From: Acidobacteriota bacterium
GTDB lineage: Bacteria > Planctomycetota > Phycisphaerae > WQYP01 > JAJZKJ01
DNA length: 8,817 nucleotides
NCBI GenBank assembly: GCA_021804195.1
Contig: JAJZKJ010000071.1
Span: 1-8,817 of the forward strand
Reading direction: 5' to 3'
A program made the translations under genes and the position numbers. Under the pieces are notes generated by a model. It ran no database searches and was not told the origin of the DNA. It saw only the letters and a program-made list of their open reading frames with translations. The first letter of the stretch is position 1. The number at the start of each line of letters is the position of its first letter. Positions 1 through 6,317 of the stretch are shown one piece after another.

Positions 1-510
1 CGTCAACCGCGGCAATGGGTGCGGCAGATTCGCTTCTTTATCCAGCACCGGCAAACGGCGCAGCACGATGACGCGATAGTTGTGGTGTAACAGCCGCAGG
101 TTCATAAACCGCGCCCGGTTCAGGACCGGCAGCACCACCTGCGGCCAATAGGCCGCGATCCTGGCCATGTCCGTGTGGTTTTCTGCAGACTTGAGCACGT
201 AATAAAAATTGGGCAGCCGGCGATGGCGGGAGGGCGGCAGCAGGGTGGGATCGAATTTCAGATTATGGGGCCGGCGCTCGCTGTAGCGCACCAGCGCCGC
301 CACCGCCATGGCGCGGCTGCGCAGATCGGTGTCAAAGGCGGCGAGCAACTGGCGCCGGGTCAAGAGCACGCCCAGACCCAACAGCGCCAGCGCCAAAAAC
401 AACTGCGAGAGCCAGACCCCGGCGATCAGCCGCCGGCTCAGCGATATGCGGGGCTGGGCTCCTTCGGGGACTGCCGCGGGTCCGGGATAGTTATGCGGTT
501 CCGGAGGCAT
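1..510 (-). CDS. Sensor histidine kinase, N-terminal part (runs off left edge)
   Basis: Reading the minus strand from the ATG at 510 gives 170 open codons to the window edge. Residues 1-25 are a short cytoplasmic tail rich in Pro. Residues 28-50 form a hydrophobic transmembrane helix (IAGVWLSQLFLALALLGLGV), followed at once by TRRQ and an amphipathic stretch (AAFDTDLRSRAMAVAALVRY) typical of the start of a periplasmic sensor region. The HisKA and ATPase domains would lie beyond base 1, so the kinase call rests on the membrane topology and on the OmpR-type regulator gene 25 nt upstream on the same strand. Regulator followed closely by kinase is the standard order for such two-component pairs. 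The stimulus cannot be read from this part. No clear Shine-Dalgarno sequence precedes the ATG, so translation may be coupled to the regulator gene. Confidence 0.8.
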   Translation of the reverse strand, partial: MPPEPHNYPGPAAVPEGAQPRISLSRRLIAGVWLSQLFLALALLGLGVLLTRRQLLAAFDTDLRSRAMAVAALVRYSERRPHNLKFDPTLLPPSRHRRLPNFYYVLKSAENHTDMARIAAYWPQVVLPVLNRARFMNLRLLHHNYRVIVLRRLPVLDKEANLPHPLPRLT

Positions 511-535
511 GAATGGCGTGCAATGATTTCGTGGT

Positions 536-1213
536 TCAGGCCTGTTCACGCAGGCTGTAGCCATGGCCGCGCAGGGTGTGGATCAGCTTGGGGTCCTGGC
601 CGTCATCGAGCTTGCGGCGCAGTCCGGAAATATAGACTTCAATCACATTGCTGAATTTTTCCCAGTTGAAATCATACAAATGCTCGAGCAGTTCGCTTTT
701 GGAGACCACCACGCGCGGTCGGTGAGCCATGTATTCGAGCACCCGGTATTCCATCGGGGTGAGCACAATTTCCCGTCCGCCGCGGCTTACCCGGCGCTCA
801 AGGGTATTGATTTCGAGATCGGCCAGGCGCAGCAGAGGAGTGGCCTGGCCCTTGCCGCGCCGGATCAGCGCTTTGGCCCGGGCCATGAACTCGCCCAGGT
901 CAAAGGGTTTGGCGACGTAATCGTCGGCGCCGGCGTTGAGCATGGCCACGGCGGTTTCCTTGTCGTCACGGGCGGTCAGGATCAGCACCGGCGTGCGCAC
1001 TTCCGCCGCCCGCAATTGGCGCAGCACCTGGTCGCCCGGCAGTTTGGGCAGCATCAAATCGAGCACGATCAGGTCATATTCGTTTTGCGCGCCCAGTTCG
1101 GCGCCCTGCTCGCCATCGGGCGCGATATCCACGGCATAACCCGAGGCTTCCCGCAGGGAACGCGCAAGATTGGCCGCCAGCCGGGGTTCATCTTCGACGA
1201 TTAGAATGCGCAT
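536..1213 (-). CDS. OmpR/PhoB-family response regulator
   Basis: This 225-residue protein has the normal length for the family. The receiver domain covers residues 1-115: MRILIVEDE at the start gives the acidic pair E7/D8, D52 in VLDLMLP is the phosphate acceptor, T80 in LILTARDD is the switch threonine, and K102 in VAKPFD is the conserved lysine. A winged-helix DNA-binding domain follows at about 128-222, with LTPMEYRVLEYMA, the NVIEVYISGLRRKLD recognition helix and the final IHTLRGHGYSL hairpin. It is expected to bind promoter DNA once phosphorylated by the kinase encoded just downstream. The ATG at 1213 is chosen because it places the first beta strand directly at the N-terminus; the open frame extends much further upstream, but only as antisense of tlyA. 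Its targets cannot be told from the sequence; autoregulation is possible. Confidence 0.95.
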   Translation of the reverse strand: MRILIVEDEPRLAANLARSLREASGYAVDIAPDGEQGAELGAQNEYDLIVLDLMLPKLPGDQVLRQLRAAEVRTPVLILTARDDKETAVAMLNAGADDYVAKPFDLGEFMARAKALIRRGKGQATPLLRLADLEINTLERRVSRGGREIVLTPMEYRVLEYMAHRPRVVVSKSELLEHLYDFNWEKFSNVIEVYISGLRRKLDDGQDPKLIHTLRGHGYSLREQA

Positions 1214-1276
1214 ATAGGGAAGCGGCGCCCAGCTTCGCGCCGATGGGCTATTATGGCTCCGCAAGCTGAAAATTTC
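1214..1276. promoter_or_regulatory. Divergent promoter region between response regulator and tlyA
   Basis: Only 39 bp separate the regulator start (1213) from the first possible tlyA start (1253). The hexamer CATAAT on the minus strand (1250-1255) is five of six to a sigma-70 -10 box and lies a sensible distance before the regulator start. The same bases read TATTAT on the plus strand (1249-1254). If that were a -10 box for tlyA, its start codon would have to be 1277 or 1283. No convincing -35 box is seen for either direction. Confidence 0.3.
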
Positions 1277-2032
1277 ATGAAGATGGAAGGGCGGAGTCAA
1301 AAAATCCGGCTGGACCGGCTGCTGCAGGACCGCCAAATGGCGGAAACGCGCAGCCGCGCCCAGGCCATGATTCTGGCCGGCGAGGTGCTGGTCAATGAGC
1401 AAAAAATGGATAAGCCGGGGGCTTTGGTCGCCAGTGATGCCGCGCTGCGCTTGCTCCAATCCCCGCAGGCTTTCATCAGCCGGGGAGGGGACAAGCTGGC
1501 GGCGGCGCTCGCCGCCTGGGATTTGAAGGTCACGGGCCGCGTCTGCCTGGATATCGGCTCCTCGACCGGCGGCTTTACGGATTGTCTGCTGCAGGCCGGT
1601 GCCGTGCGCGTGCATGCCATTGACAGCGGCACCAACCAGATGGACTGGCGTCTGCGGCAGGATGCGCGGGTGCGGCTGCGGGAAAACACCAATGCCCGTT
1701 ATCTCGCGGCCGATGCGCTGGGCGAAGCGGTGGAATTTGCCGTCTGCGATGTGTCGTTCATTTCGGTGACCTTGATCCTGCCGGCCCTGGCCGGCTTGCT
1801 GGCGCCGGCGGCGGAAGCGGTCATTCTGGTCAAGCCGCAGTTCGAGGCCGGCCGCGAGCAGGTGGGTAAAGGCGGAATTGTGCGCGATCCGGCGGTGCAG
1901 ATCGCGGCCGTGGACAAGGTGAGCGGCGCCGCGCGGGAGCTGGGACTGGCTGAACGCGGGCGCATGCCCAGCCCGCGGCGGGGCGCGCGCGGCAATCAGG
2001 AATGGCTGCTCTGGCTGTCTTACGTGCGGTAG
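1253..2032 (+). CDS. tlyA: TlyA-family rRNA 2'-O-methyltransferase (hemolysin-like)
   Basis: The protein (259 residues from 1253) matches the TlyA family in length and order. An S4 RNA-binding domain is at about 18-75 (RLDRLLQDRQ, GEVLVN, KPGALV). An FtsJ/RrmJ-like SAM-dependent methyltransferase domain follows: LDIGSSTGGFTDCLLQ (99-114) is the SAM-binding motif I and VKPQFEAGR (193-201) is the family signature. The K-D-K-E catalytic tetrad can be placed as K81 (SRGGDKL), D166 (CDVSFIS), K194 (VKPQFE) and E250 (GNQEWLL). Characterised relatives methylate ribose 2'-OH groups of cytidines in 16S and/or 23S rRNA and affect capreomycin sensitivity; older literature calls them hemolysins. The RLDRLL motif usually lies close to the N-terminus, so in-frame ATGs at 1277 or 1283 may be the true start; none has a good ribosome binding site. 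The usual C-terminal SPIxGxxGN reads SPRRGARGN here. Confidence 0.93.
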   Translation: MAPQAENFMKMEGRSQKIRLDRLLQDRQMAETRSRAQAMILAGEVLVNEQKMDKPGALVASDAALRLLQSPQAFISRGGDKLAAALAAWDLKVTGRVCLDIGSSTGGFTDCLLQAGAVRVHAIDSGTNQMDWRLRQDARVRLRENTNARYLAADALGEAVEFAVCDVSFISVTLILPALAGLLAPAAEAVILVKPQFEAGREQVGKGGIVRDPAVQIAAVDKVSGAARELGLAERGRMPSPRRGARGNQEWLLWLSYVR

Positions 2033-3213
2033 CTGGCGTTGATCTTGATGTAGCCTTCGGTGAAGTCGCAGGTCCACATAAAGCTTTGCGAGCGGCCGGC
2101 CTTCAAATCCACTCTGACTTCGATTTCAGGACGGTCCAGGTCGCGTTTGGCCGCGGCCTCGTCAAAGGGCAGGGCGCGGCCGGCTTTAAAGACCAGCAGG
2201 CGATTGAAGCGGACTTCCGCGCGATCGGGATCGAAGCGCGCGCCGGAGTAGCCGGCCGCGGCCAATACCCGGCCCCAATTGGGGTCGGCGCCGGCCAGCG
2301 CGGTCTTGACCAGCGGGGAGTTGGCGATGGCGCGGGCGGCACGGTCGGCCTCGGCCAGGGTGCGGGCGCCGTTCACCGTGATGCGCACCAGGCGCCGGGC
2401 GCCTTCGCCGTCACGCACGATCTGCAAAGCCAGGGATTGGCAGACGGCGGTCAGCGCCTGGGCAAAGGCGCGCTGCCCGGCAGGTTTCAAGGATGCGCCC
2501 TTACCCGCCGCCCAGGCGGCCAGAGTATCGTTGGTGGAAGTGTCGCCATCCACGCTGATGCGGTTAAAAGATTCCGCCGCGGCCGCCCGCAGATGAGACC
2601 GCAGGCTGGCGGGAGATACAGGCGCATCGGTAAAGACAAAAGCCAGCATGGTGGCCATGCGGGGATGAATCATGCCCGAACCCTTGGCCATGCCGGCGAG
2701 GCGATAGCCGCGGGCGCCGTCGCGAAATCCGGCGCCGGCGACTTTCATGCGCGTGTCGGTGGTCATGATCGCGCGCGCCACTTCCAGCGGGCCATCTTCG
2801 CGCCGCGCCCATTCGGGCAGGGCGCGGGTGATGAGGCGGGCATCGAGCGGCACGCCGATCACTCCAGTCGAGCAGACCAGGACTTCTTCCGCGGCGCAGC
2901 CGAGGGCGTGGGCGGCCGCCTGGGCGGTGGCCAATGCGGCGCGTTCGCCCGTGGGGCCGGTGGCGCAGTTGGCGTTGCCGGAGTTGACCACCAGCGCGCG
3001 CACTCGGCCGCCGCGCGCGGCCAGATGCAGGCGGCTGAGCCGCACCGGAGCGGCCTGCACGCGATTGGTGGTAAACAAAGCGGCGCAACTGGCCGGCGCG
3101 TCGCTCCATACCAGGCCCAGATCGGGCGCCTGGGGCTTGAGGCCGCAGCGGCCGGCGGCGAAATGAAATCCCGAGGGCCAGGCGATGGCCGCGGCGTCTT
3201 CGTATATGTGCAT
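2020..3213 (-). CDS. argJ: Glutamate N-acetyltransferase / ornithine acetyltransferase (ArgJ)
   Basis: This 397-residue protein is a complete ArgJ. The enzyme transfers the acetyl group from N-acetylornithine to glutamate, releasing ornithine in the cyclic arginine pathway; bifunctional members also use acetyl-CoA to make N-acetylglutamate. The precursor cleaves itself between A187 and T188 within MATMLAF, making T188 the N-terminal nucleophile of the beta chain. The CSTGVIG segment (114-120) supplies the oxyanion-hole Thr-Gly pair T116/G117. Other signatures are DGDTSTND, SPLVKTALAGADPNWGR, AAAGYSG and the closing KINASYRT. Whether it is mono- or bifunctional cannot be decided from sequence alone. 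No other arg gene is nearby. Its 3' end overlaps tlyA by 13 bp on the opposite strand. The ATG at 3213 has no strong Shine-Dalgarno sequence. Confidence 0.97.
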   Translation of the reverse strand: MHIYEDAAAIAWPSGFHFAAGRCGLKPQAPDLGLVWSDAPASCAALFTTNRVQAAPVRLSRLHLAARGGRVRALVVNSGNANCATGPTGERAALATAQAAAHALGCAAEEVLVCSTGVIGVPLDARLITRALPEWARREDGPLEVARAIMTTDTRMKVAGAGFRDGARGYRLAGMAKGSGMIHPRMATMLAFVFTDAPVSPASLRSHLRAAAAESFNRISVDGDTSTNDTLAAWAAGKGASLKPAGQRAFAQALTAVCQSLALQIVRDGEGARRLVRITVNGARTLAEADRAARAIANSPLVKTALAGADPNWGRVLAAAGYSGARFDPDRAEVRFNRLLVFKAGRALPFDEAAAKRDLDRPEIEVRVDLKAGRSQSFMWTCDFTEGYIKINASYRT

Positions 3214-3277
3214 AGATCAAGCGCGCCCGGGCTGATCCTGCCCGGCGTCCGCGTGGAGCAGTATTTTTTTTACCATA

Positions 3278-3301
3278 TTCCCGCACCCGGCATGGCGGGA
3301 A
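3278..3301. repeat. TTCCCGC / GCGGGAA inverted repeat
   Basis: Seven-base perfect arms, 3278-3284 and 3295-3301, flank a 10-nt centre. The arm sequence occurs again as TTCCCGC at 3397-3403. It lies upstream of both argJ and the TSUP gene and could be an operator. It is not followed by a T-run in either direction that would make it a terminator for a neighbouring gene. Confidence 0.4.
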
Positions 3302-3385
3302 AATGTGGCGGGGCCGCTTTTTTTGCTTCGCCGTTCCCGTGCCCGGCCGCGGTGGCTTTGCCTGCGACTCGGCCGGTGCGCCATA

Positions 3386-3438
3386 AAATTTCATTTTTCC
3401 CGCCGCGGGGCGAGGGCCGGGTTGCTACAATGAAATTT
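3386..3438. repeat. 10-bp perfect inverted repeat around GC-rich centre
   Basis: AAATTTCATT (3386-3395) is repeated in reverse complement as AATGAAATTT (3429-3438), with 33 GC-rich bases between. The right arm overlaps the best -10 candidate of the TSUP gene, so a repressor-type operator is conceivable. The function is inferred only from position. Confidence 0.4.
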
Positions 3439-3450
3439 AATTTTAAATTT
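3426..3450 (+). promoter_or_regulatory. Candidate promoter element of the TSUP operon
   Basis: TACAAT at 3426-3431 is five of six to the sigma-70 -10 consensus and would give a leader of about 45 nt before the ATG at 3483. No -35 box is found at the normal distance, where the bases are CCGCGG. An A/T-only palindrome follows directly at 3433-3450 (8-bp arms AAATTTAA and TTAAATTT around TT), conspicuous in GC-rich DNA; it may help melting or bind a regulator. Confidence 0.3.
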
Positions 3451-3482
3451 TTGCTTTCCAGATCGCACGGGGTAAAGGCGTT

Positions 3483-4376
3483 ATGTATTTTAGCTGGACA
3501 TTTGTCTTGGCGCTGCTGGGATCGGCGGTTTTTGCCGGTTTTTTCGGGGCCTTACTGGGCGTGGGGGGCGGCATATTCATTGTGCCCATCATGGTGCTGC
3601 TGTTTCATCTGCACATGAAAATCGCGGTGGCGGCCAGCATCGTTTCCGTCATCGCCACTTCCAACGCCGGCGGATCCAGCTATGTGGACCAGCGCATTTC
3701 CAACCTGCGGCTGGCCATGTTTCTGGAAATCGCGACCACGCTGGGCGCGCTCTCGGGCAGCGTGCTGGCCTTATATCTCCGGCAGTGGATCATGCTGCTG
3801 CTGTTCGCCCTGATGCTGGCCTATATGGCCTGGGCGGCGTTTACCACCCGCAATCTCGATGACCGGCGCATTGCGCAGGGGGATTTTGCCCGCGTGCAAC
3901 CGGACCGGCTGTCGAAGTTCCTGGATTTGCGCGGCACCTATCACGACATGGCCGCGCGGCAGGATGTGGAGTACGTGGCCAATGGCACCCCGATTGGGGC
4001 GGGCATATCCTATTTGGCCGGCATGGCATCGGGGCTGCTGGGGGTGGGCGGGGGCGTGATCAAGGTTTCGGCCATGAACCGCTATATGAACGTGCCCATG
4101 AAAGTCGCCGTGGGAACCAGCAAGCTGATGATCGGCGTGACCGCGGCGGTGAGCTCAATTCTGTTCTTTCTCGCCGGCTGGATTCATTTTTATGTCGTTG
4201 CTCCGGTGGCCGTGGGCACCACGGCGGGCGCCACGCTGGGCACCATGGTCATGAACCGGCTGCACAGCGCGATCCTGAAATGGATTTTTACCGCATTGAT
4301 GATTTATCTGGCCTATAGCATGTTCACTCGCGCCCTGGCCATGCATTACCACCTCCATCTGCCGACTTTGGATTAA
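3483..4376 (+). CDS. TSUP family permease (TauE/SafE, DUF81)
   Basis: This 297-residue membrane protein has the internal two-fold repeat of TSUP transporters. The first half contains GALLGVGGGIFIVPIMVLL (22-40) and the second GLLGVGGGVIKVSAMNRYM (184-202), each followed by the conserved VAxxxS.. helix (VAASIVSVIATS and VAVGTSKLMIGVT). About seven to eight hydrophobic segments are visible. A polar stretch of about 50 residues (121-170) joins the halves and includes DLRGTYHDMA and DVEYVANGTPIG, a feature of the subgroup normally found beside DUF1634 genes. Family members move sulfite, sulfoacetate, taurine-related or other small organic anions across the inner membrane; the substrate cannot be read here. 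The start ATG is preceded by a weak purine stretch (AAAGG, 3474-3478). The gene leads an apparent three-gene operon and starts 2 nt before the next gene's ATG. Confidence 0.93.
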   Translation: MYFSWTFVLALLGSAVFAGFFGALLGVGGGIFIVPIMVLLFHLHMKIAVAASIVSVIATSNAGGSSYVDQRISNLRLAMFLEIATTLGALSGSVLALYLRQWIMLLLFALMLAYMAWAAFTTRNLDDRRIAQGDFARVQPDRLSKFLDLRGTYHDMAARQDVEYVANGTPIGAGISYLAGMASGLLGVGGGVIKVSAMNRYMNVPMKVAVGTSKLMIGVTAAVSSILFFLAGWIHFYVVAPVAVGTTAGATLGTMVMNRLHSAILKWIFTALMIYLAYSMFTRALAMHYHLHLPTLD

Positions 4377-4378
4377 CC

Positions 4379-4825
4379 ATGGCACCGGACACTCCTCCAC
4401 GTTCACCGCAAATGCCCGCATCCAGCGTCCCGGCCCACGGCCCGGGCCACGACCCGATGCAAACCGAGCAGAATGTATATGCCAATGTCTACTATGCGCT
4501 CATCGTCGGCATGCTGATCAGCACGGCGCTATTCATATGGGGGCTGATCCAGGCGCTGCGGCATCGAACGAATATTCCCCTGACCCGGAAATGGATTCAA
4601 CAGCAATATCACTGGTCAATATTCTGGCAGGGACTGCGCCATGCGCAGCCCACGCCGATTCTGATGCTGGCTACCCTGATTCTGGTGCTGACGCCGGTGC
4701 TGCGGGTGGTATCTTCCATCTATGCTTTCTGGGTAGATAAGGATTATAAATATACCGTGGTCACCGGCATTGTCTTTGGCGTGATTGTGCTCACCGTGAT
4801 CCTCTCGCGCCTGGGCCTGCGCTGA
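4379..4825 (+). CDS. DUF1634 family small membrane protein
   Basis: The protein has 148 residues. Residues 1-35 are a polar, Pro- and His-containing tail, longer than needed for the fold. Three hydrophobic helices follow at about 38-60, 93-117 and 125-143. The second carries the family-typical TPVLRVVSSIYAF, followed by a short charged DKDYKYT loop and the final helix. DUF1634 proteins have no assigned biochemical role, but their genes recur beside TSUP permeases, so an accessory subunit of the transporter is the usual inference. Here the ATG follows the permease stop after only CC (4377-4378), which strongly suggests translational coupling and balanced production. A loop of about 30 residues (61-92), holding LTRKWIQQQYHWSIFWQGL, is amphipathic and may lie on the cytoplasmic face. 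Confidence 0.88.
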   Translation: MAPDTPPRSPQMPASSVPAHGPGHDPMQTEQNVYANVYYALIVGMLISTALFIWGLIQALRHRTNIPLTRKWIQQQYHWSIFWQGLRHAQPTPILMLATLILVLTPVLRVVSSIYAFWVDKDYKYTVVTGIVFGVIVLTVILSRLGLR

Positions 4826-4839
4826 TCACCCCGGCTTGC

Positions 4840-5307
4840 ATGATGGCAATTTCAAAGCCGCTCATTCTGGCACTGAGCGGTACCGCCCTGGCCATTCCGG
4901 CAGTTTCACAAACTCGCGCCCGCAAAGGCATTGAACAACTGAACCGGAAAGAGGCGCGGGCCTGCCGGACGATGGACCAAGCCCTTTCCGCATCACTCTG
5001 GGCCAGCGACGGTGTGGATCTGATTCAGGGCCTGAAGCCCATGGTGGGCAAGCGCGCCATTTCACAGTGGCTGGCAGGTTTGCCGCGGCAAATGAAGGGG
5101 GCGCGGGTAGAAAGCTGCACGATTGCCTGGCGCAGCCTGAAAATTCAGGGCCATTGGGCATATGAATGGGGCATCACACGCCAGAAGATCGCGCTGCCGG
5201 CGCCGCACAAAACTGTCGTAAGCCAGGGGAAGATGCTGCTGATCCTGCGGCAAAGCCGGAAAGGCACATGGAAAATTGAGCTGGAATCCTGGAATAGCAA
5301 TCCTTAA
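4840..5307 (+). CDS. Exported NTF2-like protein (DUF4440/SnoaL-like)
   Basis: This 155-residue protein begins with a likely Sec signal peptide: K6, a hydrophobic core at 8-22 (LILALSGTALAIPAV) and possible cleavage near SQTRA (23-27). The rest fits the cone-shaped NTF2-like fold: an N-terminal helix (about 30-53), the LWASDGVDLIQGLKPMVGKRAISQWL segment (53-78) where relatives read 'yaddavl..pg....Gr.ai..fw', then beta strands including GHWAYEWGITRQKI and GKMLLILRQ, ending with GTWKIELESWNS, the hallmark C-terminal strand. Such proteins are catalytic (isomerase, cyclase) or simply bind ligands; no catalytic residue can be assigned with confidence. It starts 14 nt after the DUF1634 gene without a clear ribosome binding site, so it probably belongs to the TSUP operon and may bind a compound handled by the permease. 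That link is inference. ATG 4843 is an equally possible start. Confidence 0.8.
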   Translation: MMAISKPLILALSGTALAIPAVSQTRARKGIEQLNRKEARACRTMDQALSASLWASDGVDLIQGLKPMVGKRAISQWLAGLPRQMKGARVESCTIAWRSLKIQGHWAYEWGITRQKIALPAPHKTVVSQGKMLLILRQSRKGTWKIELESWNSNP

Positions 5308-5347
5308 CGGGCGGGCGGGGATACACAGAGAGTTTAAAACCACAAAA

Positions 5348-5413
5348 AATACCGTCACTGTCGACGCGGGGATCTAACTACTTCGTTATCTATGGTTTAG
5401 GTGTGACGGTATT
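5348..5413. repeat. 11-bp perfect inverted repeat before hydrolase gene
   Basis: AATACCGTCAC (5348-5358) recurs in exact reverse complement as GTGACGGTATT (5403-5413) across 44 bp. Within the centre, GATCTAAC (5371-5378) and GTTATC (5385-5390) can pair with a 2-nt bulge. No target-site duplication flanks the arms. The position between the TSUP operon and the hydrolase start suits an operator or a structured leader. A GTG that could start the hydrolase lies in the right arm. Confidence 0.6.
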
Positions 5414-5429
5414 GCATGAATCTATTGAA

Positions 5430-6317
5430 ATGAATATCGTCACAGCTACCGCCTGCCGCTTGGTCAAAATTACCACTCCCAAGCGCTATGTGCTTGATGG
5501 GCTTTGGTTTGGTCCGCTGCGGCCCCGGCGGGCGCTGATTTTTGTACATGGCCTGGGTTCCAGCGCCTTTTCCCATCCTGATTATCTGGTTCCCTTTGTC
5601 AACCGGGAAACCGCAGTGCTTTATTTCAATAATCGCGGACATGACACCATGGCCCGGCTGCGGCGGCGGAAGGCCGGCGCTAAAAATAAATATGTTTCGG
5701 AGTCCGGCGGCATGGCGCACGAGGTTTTTACCGGCTGCGCCGACGATCTGCAAGGCGCCGCCGCCCTGGCGCTGGCGCATCATGCCCGGGAAATCGTTCT
5801 GGTTGGTCATTCAACCGGCTGTCAGAAAATCATTTATTCCCTCAGCCGCCCCGGGATGCCGCGCCAGGTGCGGGGGGCGATCCTGCTCTGCCCGATCAGC
5901 GATTATGCGGCGATGCAGCACGCCCGGCCGCGGCAGCGCAGTCGCGCGGAACAAATAGCCCAGCAATTCATTCGCCGCGGCCAGGCCCACCGGCTATTGC
6001 CGCCGGAAATCTGGCCCGAACCGCTCGATGCCCAGCGTTTTCTCAGTCTATATACGCCCGATAGCGAGGAAGAGGTGTTCCCTTATGCCCAGCCGGGAAA
6101 ACCGGCGCGCCGGCTGGGCAAAGTGACCCAGCCGCTGCTGATTGTGCTGGCCGGAGCGGACGAATACCGCGATCGCCCGAGTGAAGTCATGGCGGCATGG
6201 TTTGATGAGCATGCGCGTGACGGCGAAGCGCGCATCATCACCGGCGCGAAGCATGGATTCCGGGGATATGAGAAACCCTTGCGGATGACGCTGCGGCGCT
6301 GGCTGGCGCGGCATTGA
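5430..6317 (+). CDS. Alpha/beta hydrolase, serine-nucleophile type (DUF1749-like)
   Basis: From the ATG at 5430 the protein has 295 residues; an in-frame GTG at 5403 would add nine, but it lies in an inverted repeat, so 5430 is preferred. There is no signal peptide, so the enzyme is cytoplasmic. The fold is clear: LIFVHGLGSS (36-45) forms the oxyanion-hole loop, YFNNRGHD (65-72) is the next strand and turn, and VGHSTG (125-130) is the nucleophile elbow with S128. LIVLAGADEY (238-247) supplies the likely acid D244, and GAKHGF (272-277) the catalytic H275. The complete triad argues for an active esterase- or lipase-like enzyme. The region between strand 6 and the acid (about 155-225) forms the lid and determines the substrate, which cannot be predicted. 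The general pattern recalls DUF1749-type hydrolases. It is probably transcribed apart from the TSUP operon. Confidence 0.88.
   Translation: MNIVTATACRLVKITTPKRYVLDGLWFGPLRPRRALIFVHGLGSSAFSHPDYLVPFVNRETAVLYFNNRGHDTMARLRRRKAGAKNKYVSESGGMAHEVFTGCADDLQGAAALALAHHAREIVLVGHSTGCQKIIYSLSRPGMPRQVRGAILLCPISDYAAMQHARPRQRSRAEQIAQQFIRRGQAHRLLPPEIWPEPLDAQRFLSLYTPDSEEEVFPYAQPGKPARRLGKVTQPLLIVLAGADEYRDRPSEVMAAWFDEHARDGEARIITGAKHGFRGYEKPLRMTLRRWLARH

Larger units (their letters stand above)
3214..3482. other. Gene-free divergent region with A/T blocks and short inverted repeats
   Basis: No open frame here resembles a protein. The stretch lies between the divergent starts of argJ and the TSUP permease, so it should contain both promoters. 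It has a run of eight T at about 3263-3270, a TTCCCGC/GCGGGAA dyad (3278-3301), a run of seven T after 3317, a 10-bp inverted repeat (3386-3395 with 3429-3438) and an A/T-only palindrome (3433-3450). On the minus strand TATGGT (3271-3276) is a weak -10 candidate for argJ. Confidence 0.6.

Noticed and set aside
175..654. 159-codon plus-strand frame at the left edge
   Set aside because: It is antisense to the histidine kinase start and the end of the response regulator; the Gln/Gly/Arg-rich translation looks non-coding.
536..2077. 513-codon open frame on the minus strand that extends the response regulator upstream through tlyA
   Set aside because: Only its last 225 codons resemble a protein. 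The earlier part is antisense to tlyA, a clear family member, and is a product of GC-rich codon usage.
3308..3324. GCGGGGCCGC followed by seven T as an intrinsic terminator
   Set aside because: The stem could be only about 3 bp with a workable loop, and no plus-strand gene ends upstream that would need it.
2564..3394. 276-codon minus-strand frame overlapping argJ
   Set aside because: Arg/Pro-rich out-of-frame shadow of argJ without domain features.
2002..3618. 538-codon open frame on the plus strand opposite argJ
   Set aside because: Low-complexity Gly/Ala/Arg/Gln-rich translation without any recognisable motif, fully antisense to a textbook argJ and ending inside the TSUP gene in another frame.
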